Assembly: GCF_001601575.1 (NCBI RefSeq)
Contig: NZ_LOHZ01000027.1
Location: 62,001-126,000 of the forward strand
Direction: 5' to 3'
DNA length: 64,000 nt
Source of the DNA: Thermovenabulum gondwanense
GTDB taxonomy: Bacteria; Bacillota; Thermosediminibacteria; Thermosediminibacterales; Thermosediminibacteraceae
Part shown: positions 55,028-62,817 of the stretch, one piece after another
How the letters are laid out: each line of letters begins with the position of its first letter
Numbering within the stretch: the stretch's first letter is position 1
Position numbers and translations under genes: made by a program
Notes under the pieces: model-generated
Database searches by the model: none
What the model saw: the letters and a program-made list of their open reading frames with translations, nothing else
Told to the model about the DNA's origin: nothing

Positions 55028-55245
55028 TGTATAATTTTAGCAAAAGGTGAAATAATATTATTGAGGGATAAAAAATAAAAATTGAAAAAATTATAGAAAA
55101 TTGTAGGATATTTTTAACATACATACTTGAATAATTTTTTAACATAGTATATAATAATTGTGAAAGATATAACAGTCTCAACAATTATCGCAATAATTTT
55201 TATCATATCATTTTTAGTTAATTTACATAAAAAAGGAGGGATAAT

Positions 55246-55443
55246 ATGACCAGAGAACAGTACTTAGAACGGGAAAGAGAAATGCTCTTAAAAGCTTACA
55301 TCAATGCGTCCGAAGAAGAAAAACGGGAAATAATGATGAAAATAATGAACATCGATGCGCAGCACGAAAATAAAGATACCTACGGACAGCGCTCAAACGG
55401 TTTTATAACGCGGAGAAGAAATAAAATTATCTATGTAAATTAA
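55246..55443 (+). CDS. Small hypothetical protein
   Basis: 65 residues, helical and charged (Glu/Lys/Arg-rich), beginning M-T-R-E-Q-Y-L-E-R-E. An A-A-A-G-G-A-G-G-G site and a dedicated terminator show it is a real gene. No family recognised; the size and charge fit small regulatory or spore-associated proteins. Confidence 0.7.
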   Translation: MTREQYLEREREMLLKAYINASEEEKREIMMKIMNIDAQHENKDTYGQRSNGFITRRRNKIIYVN

Positions 55444-55472
55444 AGCCGGGTATTCCGCCCGGTTTAATTTTT
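55443..55472 (+). terminator. Terminator of the 65-residue gene
   Basis: A GCCGGG/CCCGGT stem with a 7-base loop followed by TTTAATTTTTTTT. Confidence 0.9.
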
Positions 55473-55566
55473 TTTGTCGAAAAATGCATTTTTCGCATTT
55501 ATACCCTGCGGATAAAATGCTATAATAATACATAATCCTTCACCTGGGCAAGAAGGGGAGGTGCAA

Positions 55567-56979
55567 ATTACGAAAAAAAATTTTGAGCATATGGATTTTA
55601 AGGTTCCTTTGGATAAGGTTTTGGAACACATAAATGAGGGAATATGTGTAATTGATTCGCAAATGAGGGTGGTTTACTGGAATAAAAAGGCAGAGGAGCT
55701 TTACGGTATTAAAAAGGAGCAAATTATTGATCAGGATATAAGGATGTTTTTTCCAAACGCATTGGCGCTGGAGGTACTGAGAACAGGAAAACCGATGGAA
55801 TTTGTTGAACACAGACCAAGGGAAGGTAGTGTAGCTATTATTAGCTCCATTCCCATAATGGAAAATGAAGCTATTGCATGGGTGGTCTCGATAGATCAGG
55901 ACGTGACGGAAATAAAAAAATTGAGCAATGAACTGAAAAAGGCAGAAGATAAAATTAAGTACTTGGAATACTTGAAGGATGAAATAAAAAAACTTTATCC
56001 GGAAACGGAAACGGAAAATTTCGTCTACAAGAGCAAGGTAATGTACGACCTTTTAATGCTTGCTAAAAAAGTGGCGGAAAGCGATGCTTCGGTATTAATT
56101 CAGGGGGAAAGCGGCACCGGAAAAGACCTGCTGGCAAGGACGATTCACTACTCCAGTGCGAGAAGGGATATGCCCTTTGTGGTTGTGGACTGTAGCTCCA
56201 TACCGGAAAACCTGATTGAAAGCGAGCTTTTCGGATATGAATCCGGTGCATTTACGGGAGCTCAAAAGAAGGGAAAACCTGGAAAATTTGAGATAGCGGA
56301 CGGGGGGACGGTTTTTCTGGATGAAATAGGTGAGTTACCCTTGGAAATGCAGTCAAAGCTTTTAAGGGTGCTGGAAAACCGGGAATTTTACAGAGTGGGC
56401 GGGATTAAACCCATCAAAGTAAATATCAGGATTATTGCAGCTACTAACAGGGATTTGAAGGAAATGGTAAAAGAAGGCAAGTTCAGGGAGGATCTATTTT
56501 ACCGCTTGGATGTGGTAAGTATTAAAGTTCCTCCGTTGAGGGAAAGAACGGAGGATATCCCGTATCTTATCAATTACTTTCTTAAAAAATTTTCGGTGGA
56601 AAATAAAAAAGTAATAAACAGGATAGAACCCTGTGCCATGGAGATGATGTTGAAATACCCGTGGCCGGGAAACGTAAGGGAATTGAAAAATGTGGTAGAA
56701 AGACTGGTTATCTTGGCGGAGGACGGCGTAATCAAAGAAGATATGCTTCCCAATTCTCTTTTGAATTACTTTGAGCATAAAAAGGATGGGCCATCCCGGG
56801 ATATGGGCGATCTGAGCTTGGAAAGAGTGGTTCAGGAAGCGGAAAGAAAAGCCATAATTGAAGCCTTAAAAATTTCAAACTACAATAAGGCAAAGGCCTC
56901 GGAAATACTGGGGATACCAAGAAGTACCTTGTATTACAAGATGCAGTCCTTAGGGATCTCAGCATGTCCAGCAGACTGA
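55567..56979 (+). CDS. prdR: PrdR, PAS-domain sigma-54 activator of proline reductase
   Basis: About 470 residues: PAS (about 15-115), coiled linker, AAA+ with Walker A G-E-S-G-T-G-K-D (182-189, numbered from the GTG at 55561), G-A-F-T-G-A (229-234), V-F-L-D-E-I-G (251-257), and a Fis-type HTH (I-P-R-S-T-L-Y-Y-K). In Clostridioides difficile PrdR activates prd genes in response to proline. The GTG at 55561 overlaps the ribosome site G-G-G-G-A-G-G-T-G and cannot be the start; the ATT at 55567 (5-base spacing) fits, with ACG 55570 next and ATG 55591 too far. The terminator overlaps the stop codon. Confidence 0.92.
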   Translation: MTKKNFEHMDFKVPLDKVLEHINEGICVIDSQMRVVYWNKKAEELYGIKKEQIIDQDIRMFFPNALALEVLRTGKPMEFVEHRPREGSVAIISSIPIMENEAIAWVVSIDQDVTEIKKLSNELKKAEDKIKYLEYLKDEIKKLYPETETENFVYKSKVMYDLLMLAKKVAESDASVLIQGESGTGKDLLARTIHYSSARRDMPFVVVDCSSIPENLIESELFGYESGAFTGAQKKGKPGKFEIADGGTVFLDEIGELPLEMQSKLLRVLENREFYRVGGIKPIKVNIRIIAATNRDLKEMVKEGKFREDLFYRLDVVSIKVPPLRERTEDIPYLINYFLKKFSVENKKVINRIEPCAMEMMLKYPWPGNVRELKNVVERLVILAEDGVIKEDMLPNSLLNYFEHKKDGPSRDMGDLSLERVVQEAERKAIIEALKISNYNKAKASEILGIPRSTLYYKMQSLGISACPAD

Positions 56980-57010
56980 CAATGTGTCAGCTTATTGGAC
57001 ATGCTTTTTT
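56961..57010 (+). terminator. Terminator of prdR with nested hairpin
   Basis: AGCATGTCC (56961-56969) pairs with GGACATGCT (56997-57005), enclosing a second hairpin, CTGAC...GTCAG (56976-56990); six T follow. The left arm lies inside the prdR coding region. Confidence 0.88.
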
Positions 57011-57011
57011 A

Positions 57012-57031
57012 TTTGTCAATTATATGACAAA
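57012..57031. promoter_or_regulatory. Inverted repeat, candidate PrdR site 1
   Basis: TTTGTCA and TGACAAA separated by six bases, about 250 bp upstream of the prdC -24/-12 promoter. Confidence 0.45.
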
Positions 57032-57048
57032 ACGCTGATTGTGAATGA

Positions 57049-57079
57049 TATAACAAATAAAATGTTAAAATATGTTATA
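57049..57079. promoter_or_regulatory. Inverted repeat, candidate PrdR site 2
   Basis: TATAACA and TGTTATA separated by 17 bases, about 200 bp upstream of the promoter, within the enhancer range of sigma-54 activators. Confidence 0.4.
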
Positions 57080-57087
57080 AAATTAAC

Positions 57088-57124
57088 GTCGAATTTTTGT
57101 ACACTATGTCGAATATTTCTTGTA
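57088..57124. repeat. Direct repeat, candidate activator element
   Basis: GTCGAATTTTTGTA (57088-57101) and GTCGAATATTTCTTGTA (57108-57124) start exactly 20 bp apart, two DNA turns. They lie about 150 bp upstream of the promoter and could be bound by adjacent activator subunits. Confidence 0.4.
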
Positions 57125-57261
57125 AAAACTTGGATCGCTCTCATAGAATGTAAAAGTTTTTATATGGGTAACTTAAGTACAAAATAGATTTTTTCTCATT
57201 GATAAAAATTATGGAAATAACAAAATTTATTTAAAAAAATAATCGTTATTGACAGGAACAA

Positions 57262-57277
57262 TGGCATGAAGTTTGCA
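57262..57277 (+). promoter_or_regulatory. Sigma-54 (-24/-12) promoter of the prd operon
   Basis: TGGCATG, four bases, TTGCA: a full consensus match, 39 bp upstream of the prdC start codon. The same pattern stands before tnaA. Confidence 0.92.
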
Positions 57278-57315
57278 AGTAATTTGTTAACGCAATCACA
57301 AAGGAGGTGACGCGG

Positions 57316-58605
57316 TTGAGCAAGAGGATTTTCATATATTTGCAACAACACATTGGTGCTCCTGCCATCCCTCAGGTAAATGTTGGGGACAGGGTTAAAA
57401 AAGGTCAGTTAATAGCAGTCCCCAATGGATTGGGCGCCAATATCCACTCCAGCCTCTACGGCCAGGTTGTAAATATAACTCAAAATTATATAGAAATTTT
57501 AGCGGATGAGGAACAACCGGAAGAATTTGTGCCTATTAAGGAAACCGATAATATCCTGGAAGCCATTAAAGAAGCGGGTATTGTCGGTATGGGCGGTGCC
57601 GGTTTTCCCACCCATATAAAAATGAACGTGAATCTTGAAGGTGGATATGTTATTGCAAACGGTATAGAGTGCGAACCCCTTTTGTATCACAACGTAAAGC
57701 AGATGGAGGAAAAACCGGAGCTAATTTACAGGGGCTTAAAGTACGCGATGAAAGTAACCAATGCATCAAAAGGGTGTATTGCAATAAAAGAAAAGAACAA
57801 GAAAGCTATTGAAGCAATGAAATCGGTGATTGATGACGACAGAATTGAGGTTAAAATGATGCCCGATATTTACCCGATGGGAGAAGAAAGGGCTCTGGTT
57901 CGCGATATCCTGGGGGTACTGCTGAGGCCTGACCAACTGCCTGCTGCGGCAAAAGCGGTAGTAACCAATGTGGAAACCCTGTCGAGAATTGCCGAGGCTG
58001 TGGATTACAGAAAACCGGTGATATCTAAAAATGTGACCGTAGTTGGAAGATTAAAGTCAGGAAGGAAACCCTTAGTGTTCTTTGATGTACCCATCGGAAC
58101 CCCCGTATCGGAGTTAATAGAAAAAGCAGGCGGTATTGAAGGACAATACGGTGAAATTTTGATGGGTGGCCCCTTTACGGGAAAAAGCGTAAATTTAGAC
58201 GCAGCGGTAATTAAAACCACCGGCGGCGTAATCGTAACCGATCCTCTACCAAAGGAGAAAAGAAAGATAGGGCTTTTGGTTTGCGGCTGCGGGGCTAATG
58301 AAGCAAGGTTAAGGGAAGTAGCGGAAAAAATGGGTGCTCCTGTAGCCGGGGTAGAAAGGTGCAAACAGGTAGTGGACGTAAAGGGCGGCATAAAATGCGA
58401 GAATCCCGGCAACTGCCCGGGTCAGGCAGAAAAAATATTAAAGCTCAGAAAAGCCGGTGCTGACGTAGTTTTGGTCGGGACATGCAGTGACTGCACCAAT
58501 ACGGTAATGGGAGTTGCCCCGAAACTGCAGCTTCCTGTTTACCATCATACGGATCATGTCCTGCGTACCGTAGGTCATAAATTGGTCCGCAGATTAAAAA
58601 AATAA
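57316..58605 (+). CDS. prdC: PrdC, RnfC-like electron-transfer protein of proline reductase
   Basis: About 429 residues from the TTG at 57316; the GTG at 57307 overlaps the A-A-G-G-A-G-G site. RnfC/NQO1-like parts are visible: N-terminal barrel-sandwich region (V-N-V-G-D-R-V-K-K-G-Q-L-I), the flavin/NADH-binding G-M-G-G-A-G-F-P-T-H, and a C-terminal Cys-rich segment (V-C-G-C-G, C-E-N-P-G-N-C, C-S-D-C-T). It is thought to donate electrons from NADH to PrdAB. The frame has no in-frame TGA, so this copy is not a selenoprotein. First gene of the prd operon. Confidence 0.93.
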   Translation: MSKRIFIYLQQHIGAPAIPQVNVGDRVKKGQLIAVPNGLGANIHSSLYGQVVNITQNYIEILADEEQPEEFVPIKETDNILEAIKEAGIVGMGGAGFPTHIKMNVNLEGGYVIANGIECEPLLYHNVKQMEEKPELIYRGLKYAMKVTNASKGCIAIKEKNKKAIEAMKSVIDDDRIEVKMMPDIYPMGEERALVRDILGVLLRPDQLPAAAKAVVTNVETLSRIAEAVDYRKPVISKNVTVVGRLKSGRKPLVFFDVPIGTPVSELIEKAGGIEGQYGEILMGGPFTGKSVNLDAAVIKTTGGVIVTDPLPKEKRKIGLLVCGCGANEARLREVAEKMGAPVAGVERCKQVVDVKGGIKCENPGNCPGQAEKILKLRKAGADVVLVGTCSDCTNTVMGVAPKLQLPVYHHTDHVLRTVGHKLVRRLKK

Positions 58606-58646
58606 TAAAGAAGAAGTCTATTTAGAAAGAAAAGGAGGTAAAAAGG

Positions 58647-60413
58647 ATGTCTATAACTCCAGAAACAGCCAGCCAGCATAAAAACGATCCTGCAGTGGTT
58701 TGCTGCCTTGCACAGGCAGGTACGGTAATAAGTCCGGCAGATTTAGAAGATCCCGCTATATTCCCGGACTTAGAAGATTCAGGACTTTTGAAAATACCCG
58801 CAAATGTATTGACCATCGGGCAGGTACTCGGCAAAAAACTTGTAAAAACGGTGGATGCTCTTACACCCATTACTCCCGATATGATTGAAGGTGGGGAAGA
58901 AGCGGTAAAGGAGATAGAGGAAGCAGTTCCGGCAGTAGAAGCAAAGGAAGCAAAAGTGGTAGAAGCCGCTCCGGTAAAAACCGCTCCAAACGTAATCAGG
59001 ATTCACATTGAAGAAGGTAAAGGCATAAACCTTGAAATTCCCGCAATTGTGGCTACCGCTCCAGCCCCTGAAAAAGAAGCGGTGGAGGCAAAAGAGGAGA
59101 AAAAAGAAGCAAAAATTGAGGATAGAGTAAAACGCACCCTTGTAATGAGGGAATTTGAAGTAAAAGAGGTAAGATTGGGTGAAGAAACCTCCTTTGAAAA
59201 CGGAGTTCTTACCATTAGAAGGTCATTAATGGAAGATGCATTAAAAGCAGACCCAATTGCAAAGAAAATGGAAATCGACATCATCACTCCCGACAACAAG
59301 AATGTTTTTACAAATACAATAATGGACGTAATCCCCATTGCTACCAAGGTGGAAGGTCCTCTCGGAGAAGGTGTAACTCATGTAATGTCCGGAGCTGTGG
59401 TTGTGCTTACCGGTGTGGACGAAAGCGGCATACAGGTGCATGAATTCGGTTCCTGCGAAGGAATAATCGGAGAAAAAGTAAGATTCGGAAGGCCCGGATG
59501 CCCTGATGAGAACGATATTATGATAAGGATTCACGTAACAATTCAGGGCGGCACCGGTATGGAAAGAAAGGGACCCTACGCTGCACACAAGGCCTGCGAT
59601 GCTGTTATTCAGGAAATCAGAGAGGTATTGAAGAAAAAGCCCGCTTCGGAAGCTGTAAAAGTCACCGAATACAAAGATGTGGAGAGAGTAGGAAGGCCAA
59701 GGGTAGTTCTGGTAAAAGAAATCATGGGCCAGGGTGCAATGCACGATAACGTGATACTCCCGAAAGAACCCGCAGGTGTTCTTGGAGGAAGGCCGAATGT
59801 AGACCTCGGAAATATACCCGTAGTTCTTTCTCCCAATGAAGTAAGGGACGGCGGAATTCACGCTCTAACATGCATTGGACCCGCATCCAAGGAAAATACC
59901 CGCCACTACTTCAGAGAACCGCTGGTGAACCTGCTGGCAGAGGATGAAGAACTCAACCTGGTCGGTGTAGTATTCGTAGGAAGCCCGCAGATTAACGAGG
60001 AGAAATTCTACGTTTCCGAAAGATTGGGCGCTTTAGTAGAAGCACTGGGAGTAGACGGTGCCATTGTAACCACCGAAGGCTTTGGAAACAACCACATCGA
60101 CTTTGCGTCCCACATTGAACAAATAGGAAAACGCGGGATACCGGTAGTCGGTGTTACCTATGCAGCCTATCAGGGTCAGTTAATAGTTGGAAATAAATAC
60201 ATGGATGCAATGGTAGAGCTCAACAAAGACAAAAACGGTATGGAATCCGAGATTCTCGGAGATAACACTTTGTGCCCCGAAGATGCAAGAAGGGCAGTAG
60301 CAATGCTAAAAGCAAAAATGGCCGGTGTAAAAATCCTGCCTCCTTCCAAGAAATGGGATCAGTCGGTAGTGGAAAATAATCAGAAACTGGTGGATGAAAA
60401 ATATAAGGCTTAA
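58647..60413 (+). CDS. prdA: D-proline reductase proprotein PrdA
   Basis: 588 residues. Autoprocessing at T408-C409 (I-H-A-L-T / C-I-G-P) makes an N-terminal ~44 kDa subunit and a C-terminal ~20 kDa subunit whose N-terminal Cys becomes the pyruvoyl group that binds D-proline. These sizes match the known 45 and 23 kDa subunits. A flexible E/A/K-rich linker occupies about 83-160. Together with selenoprotein PrdB it reduces D-proline to 5-aminovalerate. A strong A-A-A-G-G-A-G-G site precedes it. Confidence 0.97.
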   Translation: MSITPETASQHKNDPAVVCCLAQAGTVISPADLEDPAIFPDLEDSGLLKIPANVLTIGQVLGKKLVKTVDALTPITPDMIEGGEEAVKEIEEAVPAVEAKEAKVVEAAPVKTAPNVIRIHIEEGKGINLEIPAIVATAPAPEKEAVEAKEEKKEAKIEDRVKRTLVMREFEVKEVRLGEETSFENGVLTIRRSLMEDALKADPIAKKMEIDIITPDNKNVFTNTIMDVIPIATKVEGPLGEGVTHVMSGAVVVLTGVDESGIQVHEFGSCEGIIGEKVRFGRPGCPDENDIMIRIHVTIQGGTGMERKGPYAAHKACDAVIQEIREVLKKKPASEAVKVTEYKDVERVGRPRVVLVKEIMGQGAMHDNVILPKEPAGVLGGRPNVDLGNIPVVLSPNEVRDGGIHALTCIGPASKENTRHYFREPLVNLLAEDEELNLVGVVFVGSPQINEEKFYVSERLGALVEALGVDGAIVTTEGFGNNHIDFASHIEQIGKRGIPVVGVTYAAYQGQLIVGNKYMDAMVELNKDKNGMESEILGDNTLCPEDARRAVAMLKAKMAGVKILPPSKKWDQSVVENNQKLVDEKYKA

Positions 60414-60427
60414 AGGGAGTCTTTTAG

Positions 60428-60634
60428 ATGGATGAATTATATTCGGGCCTCAACAGGATAAGAGGAAGGATAATTGAGGTTACCGAAAGGGATGTAAAAA
60501 TAGAATTTAAAGGTCGAATGGGAATGCTACGGGTGCCCTTGAGGATGCTCATATCCGACAGGCACCCCTCTGAAGGAGACGAAGTGGAATTAATGATGAG
60601 CTATGTGACATTAATAAATGATGGGAGGTCGTGA
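60428..60634 (+). CDS. Small conserved protein between prdA and prdB
   Basis: 68 residues starting M-D-E-L-Y-S-G-L-N-R-I-R-G. A predicted small beta-barrel (R-G-R-I-I-E-V-T-E-R-D-V-K-I-E-F) like an RNA-binding or SH3-type fold. A similar gene sits between prdA and prdB in C. difficile and other prd operons and is annotated as a 'CBO2463/CBO2479' domain protein. Function unknown; conserved placement points to a role in reductase assembly or translation of the selenoprotein, which is inference. Confidence 0.8.
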   Translation: MDELYSGLNRIRGRIIEVTERDVKIEFKGRMGMLRVPLRMLISDRHPSEGDEVELMMSYVTLINDGRS

Positions 60635-60637
60635 AAG

Positions 60638-61363
60638 ATGAAATTGACGGTAATAGAAGGGCTGCAGTCGGAAATATTCGTACCAATAACCCCACCACCC
60701 GTTTTTACTCCTTTTACCAAAGAATTAAAGGATTGCACTGTTGCCTTTGTTACTGCAGCGGGTGTTCACTTAAAATCACAAAAACCCTTCAATTTAGCAG
60801 GCGATTTTACCTTCCGTGAAATTCCGGGAGATACTCCTTCTTCGGAGTTGATGGTAACTCACGGAGGTTATGATAACACCGATGTAAACAGAGATATAAA
60901 CTGTATGTTCCCTATTGATAGATTAAGAGAATTAGCAGCAGAAGGTTTTATAAAAGCCATTGCACCAGTCAATATAGGATTTATGGGTGGCGGTGGGAAC
61001 GTTAAGAAATTTCAGGAGGAAACCGGTCCTGCTATTGCGGAAATCTTGAAAAAAGAAGGAGTTGACGTAGCTGTTTTAACTGCCGGGTGAGGGACCTGCC
61101 ACCGCTCTGCCGTGATTGTGCAGAGAGCAATTGAAAGTGCGGGAATTCCTACGGTGCTTATAGCAGCACTGCCGCCGGTAGCAAAACAGCAGGGTTCCCC
61201 GAGAATAGTCGCTCCGATGGTACCCATGGGAGCCAACGTTGGGGAACCCAACAACAAAGCAATGCAAACAGCGATATTAAAAGATGCATTAAAAGCACTC
61301 AAAGAGATTGATGTTCCCGGAAAAATCATTCACCTGCCCTACGAATACAAAGCAAAAATCTAA
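60638..61363 (+). CDS. prdB: PrdB, selenocysteine subunit of D-proline reductase
   Basis: 241 residues if the in-frame TGA at 61088-61090 is read as selenocysteine (residue 151). The context is A-G-U-G-T-C-H, matching the redox motif U-x-x-C with Cys154. A hairpin directly downstream fits a bacterial SECIS. Ordinary gene callers cut the gene at 61090 and miss or split the 3' part (61091-61363), which continues in the same frame. The selenol attacks the C-alpha-N bond of pyruvoyl-bound proline. Requires selA, selB, selC and selD elsewhere in the genome. Confidence 0.95.
61088..61128 (+). promoter_or_regulatory. Bacterial SECIS-like hairpin of prdB
   Basis: The UGA is followed 14 bases later by a stem CTCTGC (61105-61110) with GCAGAG (61120-61125) and a 9-base loop CGTGATTGT; an alternative register pairs GCTCT with AGAGC (61124-61128). 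Position and size fit the SelB-binding hairpins that decode UGA as selenocysteine in bacteria. Confidence 0.8.
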
Positions 61364-61366
61364 TAC

Positions 61367-61432
61367 CCCCCAAATTATACCCGGCAAAAGCCAAAAAGCT
61401 TTTGCCGGGAGTTGAAAAAAATTTTTTGGGGG
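61367..61432 (+). other. Nested hairpin between prdB and prdD
   Basis: An inner perfect 12-bp stem (CCCGGCAAAAGC with GCTTTTGCCGGG, loop of six) sits inside an outer CCCCCAAA/TTTGGGGG pairing. It begins three bases after the prdB stop codon. There is no terminal T-run. It could protect the prdCAB mRNA from decay or lower expression of prdDEF. Confidence 0.75.
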
Positions 61433-61450
61433 CAGTCAGGGGGTCTTCAT

Positions 61451-62335
61451 ATGTTCAAGATATCTATGGCTAACGCCAAAAGCGTTACCGTAGAGATGCC
61501 TGAAAAATACGTGGAAGCCATTGAGAGGCAGAAAAAAAGAGAAAAAGAGTTAAAAAAGGAAAACCTGAGGGTACTCCCGAGAGAAGAAGTCTTAAGGGAG
61601 CTCAAAATAAGGGAATATTTAATAAAAGATATTAAAATTTCAGATAATACGAAAATCTGCAATAATACCTTATATATTGATTCTTCATTAACGGAAGAAG
61701 CTTTAAAAATTAGCCAACTTGTGAAAAAAATAACGTTTGATGTAATTTATCCCGAAAATAGAAATATTTTCACAAATACAATTATGGATATTATCCCGGT
61801 AATGACAAAAGTAGAGGGGAAAATAGGGGAAGGGATTACTCATATATTAAACGGAATGGTGGTTTTTCTTACCGGAGTTGATGAAGAAGGAAAACAGGTA
61901 TCGGAATTCGGTTCCTCCCATGGGGTTCTTAAGGATAAGGTAGCCTTTAACATGCCCGGTACCCCAGGAAATAAAGATATTATTTTCAGGATTAATGTGG
62001 TTATTGAAAAGGGTACCGGTATGGAGAGGCGGGGGCCCCTGGCAGCGCATCAGGTAGCGGATTTTATACTGGATAGAATAAGACAGGAGCTGAAGAAATT
62101 ATCACCAGAAGAAGCAGTAAACACTATGGTTTTTAAAGATGTAAAAAGAAAGGGCTTGCCCAAAGTACTCATAGTAAAAGAGCTCGGCGGTCAGGGAGCA
62201 ATGCACGAAAAAATTATAATGCCTTCCGAGCCGGGCGGAGTAAGGGGAGGAAAATCCATCATAGATTTAGGGAATGTGCCGATTATTCTTACTCCCAACG
62301 AGGTAAAGGATGGCGGCATTCATTCGGTAACTTAG
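61451..62335 (+). CDS. prdD: PrdD, homolog of the PrdA N-terminal subunit
   Basis: 294 residues from the ATG at 61451 (A-G-G-G-G-G site). It aligns with PrdA residues ~115-408: F-T-N-T-I-M-D-(I/V)-I-P, E-G-I-T-H, L-T-G-V-D-E, G-T-G-M-E-R-(R/K)-G-P, G-Q-G-A-M-H and the terminal D-G-G-I-H-S-V-T. It ends with T, exactly where PrdA has T408 before the processed Cys409. It lacks the 115-residue N-terminal part. Known prd operons carry PrdD; its role in the reductase complex is unclear. Confidence 0.9.
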   Translation: MFKISMANAKSVTVEMPEKYVEAIERQKKREKELKKENLRVLPREEVLRELKIREYLIKDIKISDNTKICNNTLYIDSSLTEEALKISQLVKKITFDVIYPENRNIFTNTIMDIIPVMTKVEGKIGEGITHILNGMVVFLTGVDEEGKQVSEFGSSHGVLKDKVAFNMPGTPGNKDIIFRINVVIEKGTGMERRGPLAAHQVADFILDRIRQELKKLSPEEAVNTMVFKDVKRKGLPKVLIVKELGGQGAMHEKIIMPSEPGGVRGGKSIIDLGNVPIILTPNEVKDGGIHSVT

Positions 62336-62346
62336 GAGTGGTAAAA

Positions 62347-62817
62347 ATGGGTGTAGGACCTTCTACAAAAGAAACAACCCTCCACCACGTCAATGACCCC
62401 ATGGTAGATGTGGCAAGGAGGGATAAGGAAATAGATTTATTAGGTGTTGCAGTGGTGGGAAGTCCGCAGGACAATGAGGAAAAATTTTATGTAGCAAAAA
62501 GATTGGGGATGCTGGCAGAAGCCCTGGGAGTGGATGGAGTAATTATCTATGCCGAAGGTTTTGGAAATCAGCATGTGGATTTTGCAGCTCATATTGAAGA
62601 ACTGGGCAAAAGGGGTATACCGGTGGTTGGCTTAACCTTTGCAGGAAACGGGCTTGTGGTTGAAAATGAGTATATGGAGGATATAATTGATTTAGACAAG
62701 GCAAAGGAAGGGATGGAAACGGAAATAGTGTGCCAGAATACCGTCGAAGAAAAGGATATGATTAAAGCCCTAAAAATATTAAAAGAAAAAATGAAAAGAA
62801 GAGGTGGTAAAAAATGA
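62347..62817 (+). CDS. prdE: PrdE, homolog of the PrdA C-terminal (pyruvoyl) subunit
   Basis: 156 residues from the ATG at 62347 (A-G-G-A-G site, 8 bases). Aligns with PrdA from residue 410 on: (G)-V-G-P-S-T-K-E-T-T for C-I-G-P-A-S-K-E-N-T, then E-K-F-Y-V, E-A-L-G-V-D-G and G-I-P-V-V-G. The cleavage-site Cys is replaced by the initiator Met-Gly, so no pyruvoyl group can form. PrdD and PrdE are thus a split, pyruvoyl-less copy of PrdA. Stop overlaps prdF (ATGA). Confidence 0.9.
   Translation: MGVGPSTKETTLHHVNDPMVDVARRDKEIDLLGVAVVGSPQDNEEKFYVAKRLGMLAEALGVDGVIIYAEGFGNQHVDFAAHIEELGKRGIPVVGLTFAGNGLVVENEYMEDIIDLDKAKEGMETEIVCQNTVEEKDMIKALKILKEKMKRRGGKK

Noticed and set aside
59241-59861. 206-residue antisense ORF
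   Set aside because: It is the complement of prdA with no ribosome site and an unlikely composition.
62333-62350. Pyrrolysine or read-through of the prdD TAG into prdE
   Set aside because: prdE is in another frame, and the frame after TAG meets a TAA two codons later; a separate ATG with good ribosome site starts prdE.
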